A program made the position numbers and the translations under genes. From Bremia lactucae (lineage: Eukaryota; Oomycota; Peronosporomycetes; Peronosporales; Peronosporaceae), in NCBI RefSeq assembly GCF_004359215.1, contig NW_027152030.1:1020183-1084182 (forward strand): a stretch of 64,000 bases of DNA, written 5' to 3'. How positions within the stretch are numbered: position 1 is the stretch's first letter; each line of letters opens with the position of its first letter. The notes under the pieces are model-generated. The model was not told where the DNA came from. It saw only the letters and a list, made by a program, of their open reading frames with translations, and did no database searches. Below are positions 53,480 to 63,726 of this stretch, in pieces.

Positions 53480-53818
53480 TCACAAAAAATAATAATGTGC
53501 ATCAATCATCAAGGCAACGAGATCCATCTGAATTTGAGTTTGTTCAAGTAGCGGATTGCTCGAAACTTTGCATACAATCAGGTCAAAATGCACGCAGGTG
53601 CCCCATCGCTCAATCTCTGGCTCTTTTAAATAAGTCCTTTTATCCATCTGAATTTGAGATTGTATAAGCAGCAATTCGTTGAAGACTTTGCAGTATTTGC
53701 AGGAATAAGGGTCACAATGCACGCAGGTGCCCTTAACGCCGAATATCTGGCTCTTAAATAAGTATTTTTTATCCACTTCATCAACTTGCCATTCCACCCC
53801 AGCATTTGTTATTTCCAC
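53480..53818 (-). other. Tandem repeat with an open frame encoding CxxC motifs
   Basis: Two diverged tandem units of about 120 bp (53520-53640 and 53641-53765) share CATCTGAATTTGAG, ATGCACGCAGGTGCCC and CTGGCTCTT..AAATAAGT. On the minus strand they form one open frame of 112 codons without ATG start. Unit one reads KGTCVHCDPYSCKYCKVFNE (C-x2-C-x4-C-x2-C); unit two reads WGTCVHFDLIVCKVS with the later Cys lost. It lies inside the right end of MULE-2. No family recognised. Confidence 0.4.
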
Positions 53819-54003
53819 CCGTCATTATTTTTTCCACCCGTCATTATTTTTTCCACCCCTTATTTGTCTTTTTCCGCCCATATAAATAAATATGCGAAGC
53901 GTTATACATAATGCTTCTGATTGGCTAATCGGAATCAAGTTGGCAGCGACGGTATTTTTTTGCATGGGGTGGAAATAACGAAATGGTGGGGTGGAAATAA
54001 CAT
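53787..54003. repeat. Cluster of inverted GGTGGAAATAAC repeats
   Basis: TTCCACCC occurs five times in one direction (53787-53862, as TTTCCACCCGTCATTATTTT units). GGGGTGGAAATAAC occurs twice in the other direction (53965-54003). The right terminal repeat of MULE-2 lies between them. It could be the ends of a small non-autonomous element or a local expansion. Confidence 0.55.
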
Positions 54004-54086
54004 TCCCCTTTATTTATTATCTAAGTTCTTAATAGCAAAAGGTGTGTTGTGAATTGTACACTTCAACCGAAGTATGCCCCATTACA
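54004..54086 (+). repeat. Possible LTR end fragment
   Basis: Ends AAGTATGCCCCATTACA, like the GTGCCCCGTTACA ends of families A and C. The match is too short to place in a family. Confidence 0.3.
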
Positions 54087-54825
54087 ATTTTATATTCCGT
54101 TGCATGGTTGCTACTCTGGCAAATTGCAGTGCACAATTTCGATTTGGCACAGCCATAAAAAATATGGTTTTCGGCACTTCATATGGTACGGATTCTTTAT
54201 TCGATCAGGAGAATGATACTATGAATTCTGTAGGCTCTTATTTCCTCGATTTTTCGTTCCAAGTTGCTTAATTCTTCATGGAAGGTCCTGTCGCTGCGGA
54301 TGCGCTCTTTGAGCAATAGTAATCAGGCAGCAAATAATAGGTGGGCGCGAGTGGGCTTTAATATATGCCCCGTCATGATTATTTAGTCCCCTTAAAAGTC
54401 TTGGCCCGCAAACGCTTGATTACTTACGCCATGAGCTATTTAGTGCTTGTACGTGCGCAAATAGCCCATGCTTTAGTAGGGTTGGCAATTGAGACCGTGA
54501 ATGAGTCTAGCTAGTATCATGCATCTTTTTGTGAAGATGCTCAGACTTGGAAAATGATTTTTATGACACTATCGCGTTAGAAGCTCAGCTATTTAAAATG
54601 AGACTTGTCGAACGCAAATCGTGTATAAGATTTATAAAAAGCCTTCCCATCTGGGAGGTTACCGGCATGACTCTTCCGTCTCGTGGAACAAGACGAGTAT
54701 ATTTTCACCGACCTTTCGACGGGCGTGTACACGTCGATAGCGGCGAGTATGCTAACATCATACGTTTCAATTGAGAAATATTAAATAACAATACTCAGAT
54801 TTGTGACTATTTTTGAATAACGACT
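54087..54825. other. Region without a supported gene
   Basis: About 740 bp. An open stretch at 54547-54774 lacks an ATG start and any known motif. Nothing else stands out. Confidence 0.5.
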
Positions 54826-56558
54826 ACAGTATAACCTGTCTAAATTAATAATGTTGGGACGCCCTTTCCTGATAAATTTAAAAAGTTTAGAATTTTAGAC
54901 AGGTGTAGTATCCCACAGATAAATTAATTATTTCGCTTTTTTGGAGGGATGTGGTTATAAAAGAAAGGCCTCTCCCACAATCCCCAAGAAGAACTCAGCA
55001 GCGCATCAACAATGCCTCTGGGAGGAGCACGCCACAATGACGGACGATGTCCGTGTGGCTCTCTGCAAACATTACACATAGAATCCCGCACTGATCTAGG
55101 CACAGCTTGTCAATTGACTTCAGGACAAATATCAGCTGGGGGTCAGCCAGGCGACGGTCTCCAGCACGCCGAAGAAGAAGGCAGACCATCTTCGACTTTC
55201 AGAAGACAGCAGTAATGTATTCACTGATGGAATCAGCTCTGCTGGCTTGGTTTAATGCCCATTCGGATCGTATCAGTCTTAGCGGAGACGTTGCCCGTGA
55301 ACATGCAGAGCGGATTTTGGACCTTCTTTGTCCAGGACATGAACTATTTCAGCTTTCCAACGGATGGCTGGAATCCTATATAGCTCTGAATGGAATCCGC
55401 GCCTATCGCAGTTCGGAGAGAGCGGCGCGATGGACATGGTTGATGAGGAGGATGCGCTTTCTCCCTTATGCGAGGTCCTCAATTAGTATAAATGGAAGAA
55501 TATCTACAACATGGGTGAGACTGGCTTGTTCTATCGGATGCAGGTAAGCACTCTGCGAAGGACACCAAATTTTGTTATCTGGTGGCTAATGCAACTCTTC
55601 TGTTTCAAGCTGACACTTCGCTTGCAACAGGGAGCTGAAGGGGTGAAAGCAAACAAGGAATAAATGTGACTGTCTACTGCAATGGTGATGGGTCCGACAG
55701 AGGCCCCTATGGATCATTGGCACTACGCCACTTCTCGCTGCTCCCGCCATGTCAATCTCCAGAACCTTGGCTATCAGTATCGCAGCAACAAGAAGGCCTA
55801 GATAACACAAATTATCATCTTGGAGTGACTGAGGGACTTCGATGGGAGAATGGCAAACCGCAAGGTGCTGCTGATCCTGGACAACTGCAGTGCACACGTC
55901 CTGCTTGCTGATCTGTCGCAGCGAATCGCAATTCGCAACACGACAATCTACTATATTTCGCCCAACATGACGTCGAAGCTTCAGCCGTGCGACCAGGGTA
56001 TCCTACGCAACCTCAAAGCCTACTAGGCGCAGCTTCTCCCGTATGCTCCTTCAGGATCTCGACAATGGTGTCGTTGAGCCGGCAAAGATAAACATCTTTC
56101 ATGCTATCTAGGTGTCAGTCTCAACTTGGTCTAACGATGTCCGCATTGAGACCATCCATAACTGTTACCGGCATTGCAACATCCGGTCAGAACCAGCTGA
56201 TGCTGCACCAGTCCTAGAGGAGCAGTGCCTTGACAATGAAGTCATGGTGGAGATGGAACATCAGATTAGACGCTTCAGGTATCCTATCGTGATGAACATC
56301 CGCAACCTGCTAGACTATCCTACCGAGCGGATCACATCATACATTCCAGACGTGGATGAAATCATTGAGGACCACCTCCCGACTCAGCCTGAGGACGAGC
56401 AGGAATCGCTGTCGTAGATGCTCAGAAAGCACTCGAGTTGCTTGAGACAATCTGGCTGCAACAGGATGGCGGCGCGCTGGGTTTTCTCAAGTCCGTACAG
56501 CAGATGAAGGACAGCGTTGGAGCAATCCGCACAAACCAAATCGCTCAGCCTGACATAC
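54826..56558 (+). mobile_element. Pogo/Tigger-like DNA transposon, decayed
   Basis: Left end at ACAGTATAACCTGTCTAAAT fits a pogo terminal repeat, with inverted sub-repeats (CTGTCTAAATTA / TTTAGAATTTTAGACAG) typical of this group. The body encodes a CENP-B/DDE transposase pseudogene. The right terminal repeat is not found; a solo LTR inserted at 56559 and no transposon end appears beyond it. Confidence 0.7.
54960..56556 (+). pseudogene. Pogo-type transposase (CENP-B helix-turn-helix plus DDE)
   Basis: N-terminal helix-turn-helix: AQLVNWLQDKYQLGVSQATV, then STLKKKADHLRLSE (55100-55200). Second DNA-binding part: ALLAWFNAHSDRISLSGDVA and FQLSNGWLESYIALNGIRAY (55230-55410). DDE core: IYNMGETGLFYRMQ at 55500-55545, where the first catalytic Asp of DETG is Gly; then KVLLILDNCSAHVLLADLSQ at 55860-55920 and MTSKLQPCDQGILRNLKAY at 55965-56022. 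C-terminus at 56112-56417 (SNDVRIETIHNCYRHCNI). Many frameshifts as well as the lost Asp. Inactive. Confidence 0.85.
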
Positions 56559-57008
56559 TGTAACGGGGCACTACGACTTGAACTGCTTCAGTACAAGTCC
56601 ATTTCGCACTGCCTCAGTTGCAAGTGGTGCCCTACATTATTTCACGTACACTAGTACGTGCAGAGGAAGACTTCTCTTTAAGGCAACTAACTTAAAGAGG
56701 GTTAAATGAAAACTGTATTAATATAAGTAAGTATCTCTTCTATCTATCTTGTAAATGCAAACCTAATTATAATCTAATACTAAACATGCAATTGAATACT
56801 TATCTGATCTTATCTGTATCTCTCTTTTGTTTATCTCTACAGCTGATTAGTCTGCGAAATAGATAAAATGGTCTATACCTATTTATGGATAAGAATTTTG
56901 AACATAACTACATAGAGTAATATCCTCCAAATATTCTCTACGTTTTAGATAATATATTAATTAACAGCCTTTAAGTGTTAATTTCATGTAACGATACACC
57001 CCGTTACA
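56559..57008 (-). repeat. Solo LTR, family A, with 5-bp target site duplication
   Basis: TGTAACGGGGCACTACG...GATACACCCCGTTACA, flanked by CATAC at 56554-56558 and 57009-57013. It lies at the end of the pogo-like element. Confidence 0.9.
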
Positions 57009-57013
57009 CATAC

Positions 57014-58535
57014 GAGATTTCTTCAGACGTGTTTAGTGCTTTCAATTATTTTACAGTATCTGATTTTTTTCATCAAGAAAAATTATATGAATAATAAATT
57101 TAAAAAAAGGGACCTCAAATTGCATTTAATAATTAAATTACAAAGGTTTATTAATCATTAAATGTGCTCGATTAACGACGAAGTTAAATGAATAATTTAA
57201 GAATCTTATTAATTAACTCGGGATTTTCTTAAGACAGGCTCTTCTGTTCATTTCATTTTTCTACTTCAAATGAAAGGTAAATTTTGTCTGGCTCAATCAA
57301 ATGTGAAACATTCTCAACATCTAGAGCTTCAAGCAAAAATTCTACAGCATATCAGATTTTGCTCGTCACATAAATTCTAGCTGGGTATGTGAGCCAGCTT
57401 CGTGAAAGACGCATCATTTTTTCCCTGTCAAAACAACTATTTCTCTGCTTACAATTATTGGGTAAACTATTCCTACGAGGAAACAGCCTCGACTGTAACC
57501 AGTATGTAACATAGTCGCATGTTGAAAGAGAATTAACGCAAGACAAAGTTGTCAACACGCAAACACACAGAAGACAATCGCGATAATGCACATATATTGG
57601 ATTGTTCATGCTTGAACTTTATATGGCGCAATAGTCCCGAGTCCGTAGGCTTACAATTCGTGCGATTGTAAGCTCGTTGGCTGCAGTGCGTCCTATATGT
57701 CGCAGCTGAGCCATAACATAGCAGGCTATCCTGACAAATACAAACACAGTTTCCTGTAAGCATTTTTTATTAAATATAAACAGTCCCGATCGTTAGCGCG
57801 AATGACTATTTTTTTGGTCAAAGCTAAACTTTATCGCCTATATTACCAGGCTTTGGCTTCATAAAAGAGAAATCTACGGGGACGCGAGCTGGAGTAAGGG
57901 ACCTCGAATAATCCAAGTGAAATATAATGATAATATCTATAGGTTATGTAGTTTTACGCTAGAGTTGCCATATCGTGCGTCTGTCGTAAAGCCGTCAGCT
58001 GGAATAAGAACGAATCTTAGCAAATGTTTCTATCAATATAGAATGCACTGCACACCCCTCCCGACTAAACCGACTGAATGGGCCGCCAATCGAGCTCAGA
58101 GAGCGACCAAGTTTCACGCCAAATACGCACAAATCACGCGATCGGATATTCCGCCGCTTGCCGTATGTATCAATTGGTCGAGACTGGCGCCGACAGCTGT
58201 TCTCGATGATTGCTTTTTCCAAGAACGTCGGTGCAGAACCAAGACATGTGTGTGCATGACACGGGCAACTCGCGAGTTTTTTACATCTGACTCTTATGCG
58301 GCTAAAGGCACAGTGCCGCACAAGCTCAAAATAACGACTCCTACAGTTTGCCTTGTCACGTGATCAACCTCGTTTTGAATTGATAGTGGCAAGTAAGTGG
58401 ACTGCTATTGATTCCGGCAAGAGGGTTACGCAAGACTTTGGTGCAGGGAACAATAGAGCTGTTTTTATCGAACCTTCAGCGCAGATTCCAGGAAAGTTGC
58501 GCTGGCGTGACGCTTCGGGCTCCGGAGGCTGGACA
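57014..58535. other. Intergenic region, no supported gene
   Basis: About 1.5 kb, AT-rich at first. The open frame 57917-58363 lacks an ATG start and has no known motif. It contains a TATATAA-free upstream region for the gene at 58536. Nothing else recognised. Confidence 0.5.
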
Positions 58536-60449
58536 ATGCAGGTCCACCGACGGTGGCTCAGATTCGTGCTGGTGGTACTGCTCATGAATTCACAGGCCAA
58601 TGCACAGATTTTTGCAGTGCAAAGTCGCGATGGGGATCCAGAAACGGTCTTGAATTTTAAAGAGGATCTCAATAATGGACGTGTTCCAACGTTGGCGACG
58701 CAACGACCAGAACGGCCATGGTTGCTTGACCAGAATGCATCGTCGGACTCGTCGGAACCAGCAGAGCCCTCGACACCGACGCCCGAGGTTTTAAAACCAA
58801 CCGACGCACCAAGTACACGGGCGCCTTTGACAAGTGCTTCCCCGGGAGTGAATAATAAGGACGTAGATGCTACCGACAAACCTTTACCTGTTAACAAACC
58901 CGTCGATCCTGCAAAGCGCGACGCCAATCGAGACAAAGCGACTGGTGTGGTAAAGCCAAAGGACGAGACCACGGAGGTTACGTTTACAAGGTCCCCACTT
59001 CTTCAACAGACAGCGCCTGTGTCCGACGCCATCCCCACGGCTGACAGCAATGCTAATTTTGACAAGCCAACCTCCAGTCCTCCAACTGAAGTTGAAATCA
59101 AGCCAGAGGAGTCGAAACCCGTGCCAAATGCACCACCGAAATCAATTTCTTTAAAAGTGAGGAAACAAATCATCGATCCCGAGTCTGGATCGGACGACGA
59201 TGCCAGTGTAGGCTCTAAAAGTGATTTAAACGAGACCCAACAGACTTTGAAACCTCCTACGAAGAAGGATGCCAGTACGATTCAAGAGACTCTCGAATCA
59301 AATACAGTCGATTTAAAGACAAGTAAAACAAGTGACAAGACTACGAAACAAGACAATTTATCCGACAATGGTACGGATTCAAAGCAAGAAGCAGATACGT
59401 CGCGATCATCTTCGTCGTCTGGATCGCCGTCGGCCGCGGCGTCCGTATTAGCTGATGCAGCATCGAATGCCACGAGTACTGCATCAAATACGTTAATGCT
59501 TGGTTTAATGATGGCAGGCGCGATTGCGCTTGTGTTACTGGTCGCCCTCTTTGTATACAAGAAAACCAATCAACTGGTCCAAGACGACGACCCTGGTCTT
59601 GAAAGAGGACGTCACGATCACACTCAAGGCGTGGCTCAAGCGTCAACAGTGGCGGCAAATTATCATCAGAATCACAACATGTCGCCAACAGGGTTTAGTG
59701 ACGACAATTACCCGCCAAATCCTGGCAATAGCCAATTCGATCAGGAGCCTTACGATCACGATGGAGGTCGACTTACGTACAATGATCCAAACCTCGACAT
59801 GTTGACACCACGAAGCCAAATCGCTTTAGCGCATTCTCAAATGTCCTTGCCACCAATGGCGCAAACAAATTCTTCACACGGTACGAGTCAGTATTCGCAA
59901 TACTCGTCCCAGTCGTCGTCGTTTTATGGTCAAAGTATGTATAGCTCTGGTCACTCGGGGAATCACTTTCAATCAAAGTATGACAGTCGACATCGAGAGG
60001 ATCTTGCTTCCGAGGACGAGAGCGATTTTGGGGGCGATTCGATTCAAGATCTGTCGAATGGATGGCATGGAATGGGTCAAAAAGGGTCGAAAAAGACGAC
60101 AAAGCGACCGGATTTGTCTTTGGACGAGTCGTTTTTTGAACCCAAAGACTCGCGATCGACGTCAGCAAGTGATTATCACGGCCAAACGCGCTTTCAAGCG
60201 TCCGGCCAGACAGAATACCGCATGTCCACGGCAGATGAGAGCAGATATATGGGCGACGAGAGTTTTGCGGCCACGAATAGTAATTACGACCAGAGCCACT
60301 ACAATGGCGACCCGAGTTTTCAAAGCAGCGGCTTTAGCGAGTTTGAGGCATCTGGTGCACCCCGCCGACGAGGGGATAGTAGCAATCATGACGCGTCTTC
60401 GTTTTATCGGACCAAAGATTCTCGATTTACGGACGCTTCATACTATTGA
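58536..60449 (+). CDS. Single-pass type I membrane protein, Ser/Thr-rich ectodomain, unknown function
   Basis: The ATG at 58536 is chosen because it opens a textbook signal peptide (MQVHRRWLRFVLVVLLMNSQ, cleavage likely after ANAQ, residue 24). The frame is open further upstream but without a better start. The 637-residue protein has a disordered extracellular part (25-318) rich in Ser, Thr, Pro, Asp and Lys, likely O-glycosylated. One transmembrane helix follows (LMLGLMMAGAIALVLLVALF, about 319-338) with a stop-transfer YKK. The 295-residue cytosolic tail is rich in Ser, Gln, Tyr and Asn and has loose repeats (LSLDESFF, MGDESF, NGDPSFQSS, HDASSFYR). Many SxY/YxxS sites suggest phosphorylation. 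No enzymatic domain. It could be a cell-surface mucin-like sensor, but that is inference from architecture only. Confidence 0.75.
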   Translation: MQVHRRWLRFVLVVLLMNSQANAQIFAVQSRDGDPETVLNFKEDLNNGRVPTLATQRPERPWLLDQNASSDSSEPAEPSTPTPEVLKPTDAPSTRAPLTSASPGVNNKDVDATDKPLPVNKPVDPAKRDANRDKATGVVKPKDETTEVTFTRSPLLQQTAPVSDAIPTADSNANFDKPTSSPPTEVEIKPEESKPVPNAPPKSISLKVRKQIIDPESGSDDDASVGSKSDLNETQQTLKPPTKKDASTIQETLESNTVDLKTSKTSDKTTKQDNLSDNGTDSKQEADTSRSSSSSGSPSAAASVLADAASNATSTASNTLMLGLMMAGAIALVLLVALFVYKKTNQLVQDDDPGLERGRHDHTQGVAQASTVAANYHQNHNMSPTGFSDDNYPPNPGNSQFDQEPYDHDGGRLTYNDPNLDMLTPRSQIALAHSQMSLPPMAQTNSSHGTSQYSQYSSQSSSFYGQSMYSSGHSGNHFQSKYDSRHREDLASEDESDFGGDSIQDLSNGWHGMGQKGSKKTTKRPDLSLDESFFEPKDSRSTSASDYHGQTRFQASGQTEYRMSTADESRYMGDESFAATNSNYDQSHYNGDPSFQSSGFSEFEASGAPRRRGDSSNHDASSFYRTKDSRFTDASYY

Positions 60450-60906
60450 GCGACTTACGAGTCCTGACCAATTTTAATGTCCCTCAAAAGTTTGTCCATG
60501 GTTGTGTGTAAACCTACGGATGTCTGTCAAAATGGAATTCAAATTAATTTATACTTTTGGCGATTGTATTCCTGTAAATTTGTATTTAAATTGCGAATTT
60601 TTCATTGTTCGTGAAAAACAAATTAATATATAGATTGAAAGGTTTTCTTTAAAAAAAATAAAAACAACCGACTGATGTGATGTACACCAAGTGCGTCCGA
60701 TCTCGTTCCGCAGTGGCAGAGACATCCTCGCCCCTTGGCAGACCTTGCAACTCTTCTTTGGCTCGTTGTTACGCCTCGTGGGGCGCGTTTAGTACGCAAG
60801 TGCCAATTCTTTGCAACGTATTGCAAGATTCAGTATCAAACCGCCGAATCTCTCGTGTTGCCACGAGTAGATTTAATACCGAGAACATCACGCTAGAAGA
60901 CGCGCC
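60450..60906. other. Intergenic region
   Basis: About 450 bp between two plus-strand genes, holding the terminator of the membrane protein gene and the promoter of the phosphatase gene. No repeats seen. Confidence 0.6.
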
Positions 60907-63129
60907 ATGGCGGACGCGCAGGATGTCCAGACGCTCAAGATGCAAGGCACGTGACATCGTGTGGCCATTTAAAGCACACTCTCTTCCTTTGTGACAATAT
61001 CGTGTGGTTTGTAGTGGTACGGAAACACGAGAATGACCCGGATCGTCGACGTTCGACTCATTTGCGATTAGAACCGCCACGTACGTGGCCATGTTGCAGT
61101 CCTTTTTCGTGCCATGATGCGACTTTAGACACTAATACGCGTTGTAACACGTAGAATCCGATGTCCGATTAGCGAGTTCTTTCCAACGGGCCCGCACATC
61201 AGGCGTTCATCGCCTTCTTCGCTCCAATACTAGCAGTATCGGGAGCTATGTACCACCGACAAAGGAGAACGATAGTACTCCTACCGGCAATAATGCGTCT
61301 AGCAGCAACGCGATTGTTGAAAACGACAAGCTTTATGACTCGAAAGAAATGCCTTCCGTGCCTGAATCGGTCAAAATAGACGATCATCTCGCTACTGACC
61401 AAGTCGAAGACGATCCAGTGCCTTTGTATCTCGAACACACATGGACCCACGTGGTGCTTAAAATGACGGCGTTTACCGAAGAAGATACCGTCACAAGCTT
61501 TACGTTTGATGAGAAAGGAGGCGGTATTGGCCAAACTTGTGAGAATATTGCAAGTATACCTGCCGATACACTCCTTGCAGAGACCGACCACGCACGTGTG
61601 CTGTATAGTCACGGGCGTTTCTATTTAGTCAATGGCGACCAAGCAAATGGGGACACGTTTGTGCGGTTAAGTCCCGTGGAAACCCAAGCAAATGACGAAA
61701 ATATGGGCGATCGTATGCAATGGCCTCTCGAGCCTCACGTGGCATTTCGAGTTGGAAAATCGGATTTTCTTGTTACATCGTTTCACGAAGAATTGCCAAG
61801 TCTTACGGTCTCGGCATTAAGTGGCAAATTAGCTGGCACGGAGTTTGTGATTACACAAGAAGGTGCAGGAATTGGTCGATCTGCGGAGAATCAAATCCAT
61901 ACAAGTGATGGGGAACTCTCTCGAAAACATGCTGCAATTTGGTTTGATGAATTGACGAATCAATTTTATTTGATTGATTTAAACTCGACGAATGGGACAT
62001 TTATGAAACTCGTGGGAAGTTATCAAGAACCCTATCGACTGGAAATTGGCGACGATTTACTCGTGGCACAAACGTGTTTAACTGTCAATCGGTTTGACTT
62101 TGGAGCGCATGCCGACATGGGCGCTCGTAAACATATGGAAGACGCGCATACGATTATTCAAGACTTGTGTATTGAACCATTAAGTCGTTTGGGATTGCAT
62201 CCCCAGTCATTCTTTGCTGTCTATGACGGCCATGGCGGTGACGAAGCATCTTCGTTTTTGAGTGACGTGCTCCACCATAGCCTCATTACCGCGTTTTTCA
62301 TGCACACGAGTGAATTGAAACCTTTACTAACAATGACAATTGAGGAATTGCAATCAATCATCATGAAGCGCTTGACCAATGCGTTTGAACGTACGGATGA
62401 AGAATTTTTAAGGACCTCGGATCGTCCGCAAGCTGGAAGCACGGCCACGACAGTCTTTGTGGCGGGCAAGTATCTCTTTGTGGCCAACGTTGGAGACTCG
62501 CGCACTGTCTTGAGTCGCAATGGCACAGCTGAACGACTTTCAAATGATCATAAACCCAGTCGAACGGACGAAGCGCAGCGGATTCGAGAGACTGGCGGCT
62601 TTGTGATTCACGGACGTATTATGGGCGAATTGGCCGTCTCGCGTGCCTTTGGCGACGCCCCTTTCAAGTCGTTTGATCTCGTCGAGCCTTTGGTCGATGA
62701 CATTGACACGAAAGCACGGAACGAGTACAATTCGCAGGAATTACCGGTGAATCCCAACGATATTTTAAAAGGTCCATTAGTGATTCCGACGCCAGAGTTT
62801 ACCGTCACGGAATTAACAGACGAGTGCGAGTTTGTGATGCTCGCAAGTGACGGATTGTATGATGTGTTGAAAGATCAAGAAGCTGTGGATTTTGTTCGTC
62901 GAAAACTTGTCGAATTGAAAGATGTGCAACGGGCTGTTGAGGTGTGTGAGTGAGTGGATTGTGCTAGATGATGCTTGTGGTGGATTAATGGCGCGATTCT
63001 CTCTCGTTTTTCTTTGTGTAGGCGCTTATTGAGTATGCCATTTTTCATCAGCGGTCGACCGATAATGTGACATGTGTCGTTGTGATGTTTAAAGAGGCGA
63101 AAGAAATAGTGTGGCAAAGTTCCTCGTAA
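60907..63129 (+). CDS. PP2C-type Ser/Thr phosphatase with two FHA-like domains (three exons proposed)
   Basis: Core exon, then a secure 80-bp intron (62942-63021, GTGTGTGAG...TTGTGTAG) and last exon 63022-63129, which supplies the PP2C end STDNVTCVVVMF. At the 5' end I propose exon 60907-60950 (MADAQDVQTLKMQG), intron 60951-61236 and exon 61237-62941, which gives 618 residues in frame. Without it the first ATG is at 61349 (MPSVPESV). The second FHA domain is canonical: GAGIGRSAENQ, SRKHAAIW, LNSTNGTF (about 220-275), a phosphothreonine-binding fold. The first (about 80-150) is degenerate. PP2C motifs: GARKHMEDAH, FFAVYDGHGGDEAS, GSTATTVFVAGKYLFVANVG, DHKPSRTDEAQRI, ELAVSRAFGD and LASDGLYDVL. 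The metal-binding Asp residues are present, so it should be an active Mn/Mg phosphatase recruited to phosphorylated partners. Confidence 0.88.
62942..63021 (+). other. Intron near the 3' end of the PP2C gene
   Basis: Phase 0: ...GCTGTTGAG|GTGTGTGAG...TTTGTGTAG|GCGCTTATT. Reading through gives a stop after three codons and loses the conserved DNVT motif. Confidence 0.85.
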
Positions 63130-63726
63130 ACATGAGTCTGAGCGCTAAAAAAGAGGACAAAACATCAATATATAGGATAGGACGGGACAATTACTACTAT
63201 TGAACGAAAAATTGCCGTATGGGTTTAAAAAGAGTAAAACCACATTTTAGGAAGAGAATTTCTAAACTCACTTCATGCAGTTTTTAGTCAATTTAATTTC
63301 TGAATTACAGCGTATCACATTGCATTACATAGATCAACGCCAAACTCTCCGTGCACGATCACCAACTGCGGCGTTATCTGACGGCTTTCCATTGACTTTT
63401 TTGCGCGGTTTAGAAAAGTTGGAACCGTCCTAGAACGAAGTGCAAGTAAAGATTTTTTTAAATACAAGAATGCTGGTATCCCATCATGACCCAGACCGTC
63501 CCGAAAATTCAAGTAAGCGAAGCCATAAGTGCTTGAACTATCCTTTCCAAGTCACTTTAAAGCAAAGAGCTTGGAAGTTGGAGATAGATAATGGTGCTCA
63601 AAACCATGACCTTGTGCATCTTAGTGCATATTCTTCCGTACGCAGGCTTGGGAATACGGCAAGTCAGCAGGTGGTTCGCTTCACAATGCTGTTGTCCCTT
63701 CTAGAACAATTTAATAATTGTCTCTC
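63130..63726. other. Intergenic region, nothing seen
   Basis: About 600 bp after the phosphatase stop. The open stretch at 63440-63745 has no ATG-supported or recognisable protein. Confidence 0.5.

Larger units (their letters stand above)
51507..53936 (+). mobile_element. MULE-2, Mutator-like DNA transposon
   Basis: Terminal inverted repeats of about 43 bp: left AGCCAATCAGAAGC..TAC..GCGCTCCGCATATT (51507-51550), right the inverse at 53893-53936 (AATATGCGAAGCG..ATGCTTCTGATTGGCT). Inside is a broken MULE transposase (51760-53260), two hairpin duplications, and a tandem repeat near the right end. No target duplication identified. Confidence 0.75.

Noticed and set aside
57917..58363. Plus-strand frame of 148 codons upstream of the membrane protein
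   Set aside because: Begins with GTG, has no ATG near the start, no motif, and composition like non-coding sequence.
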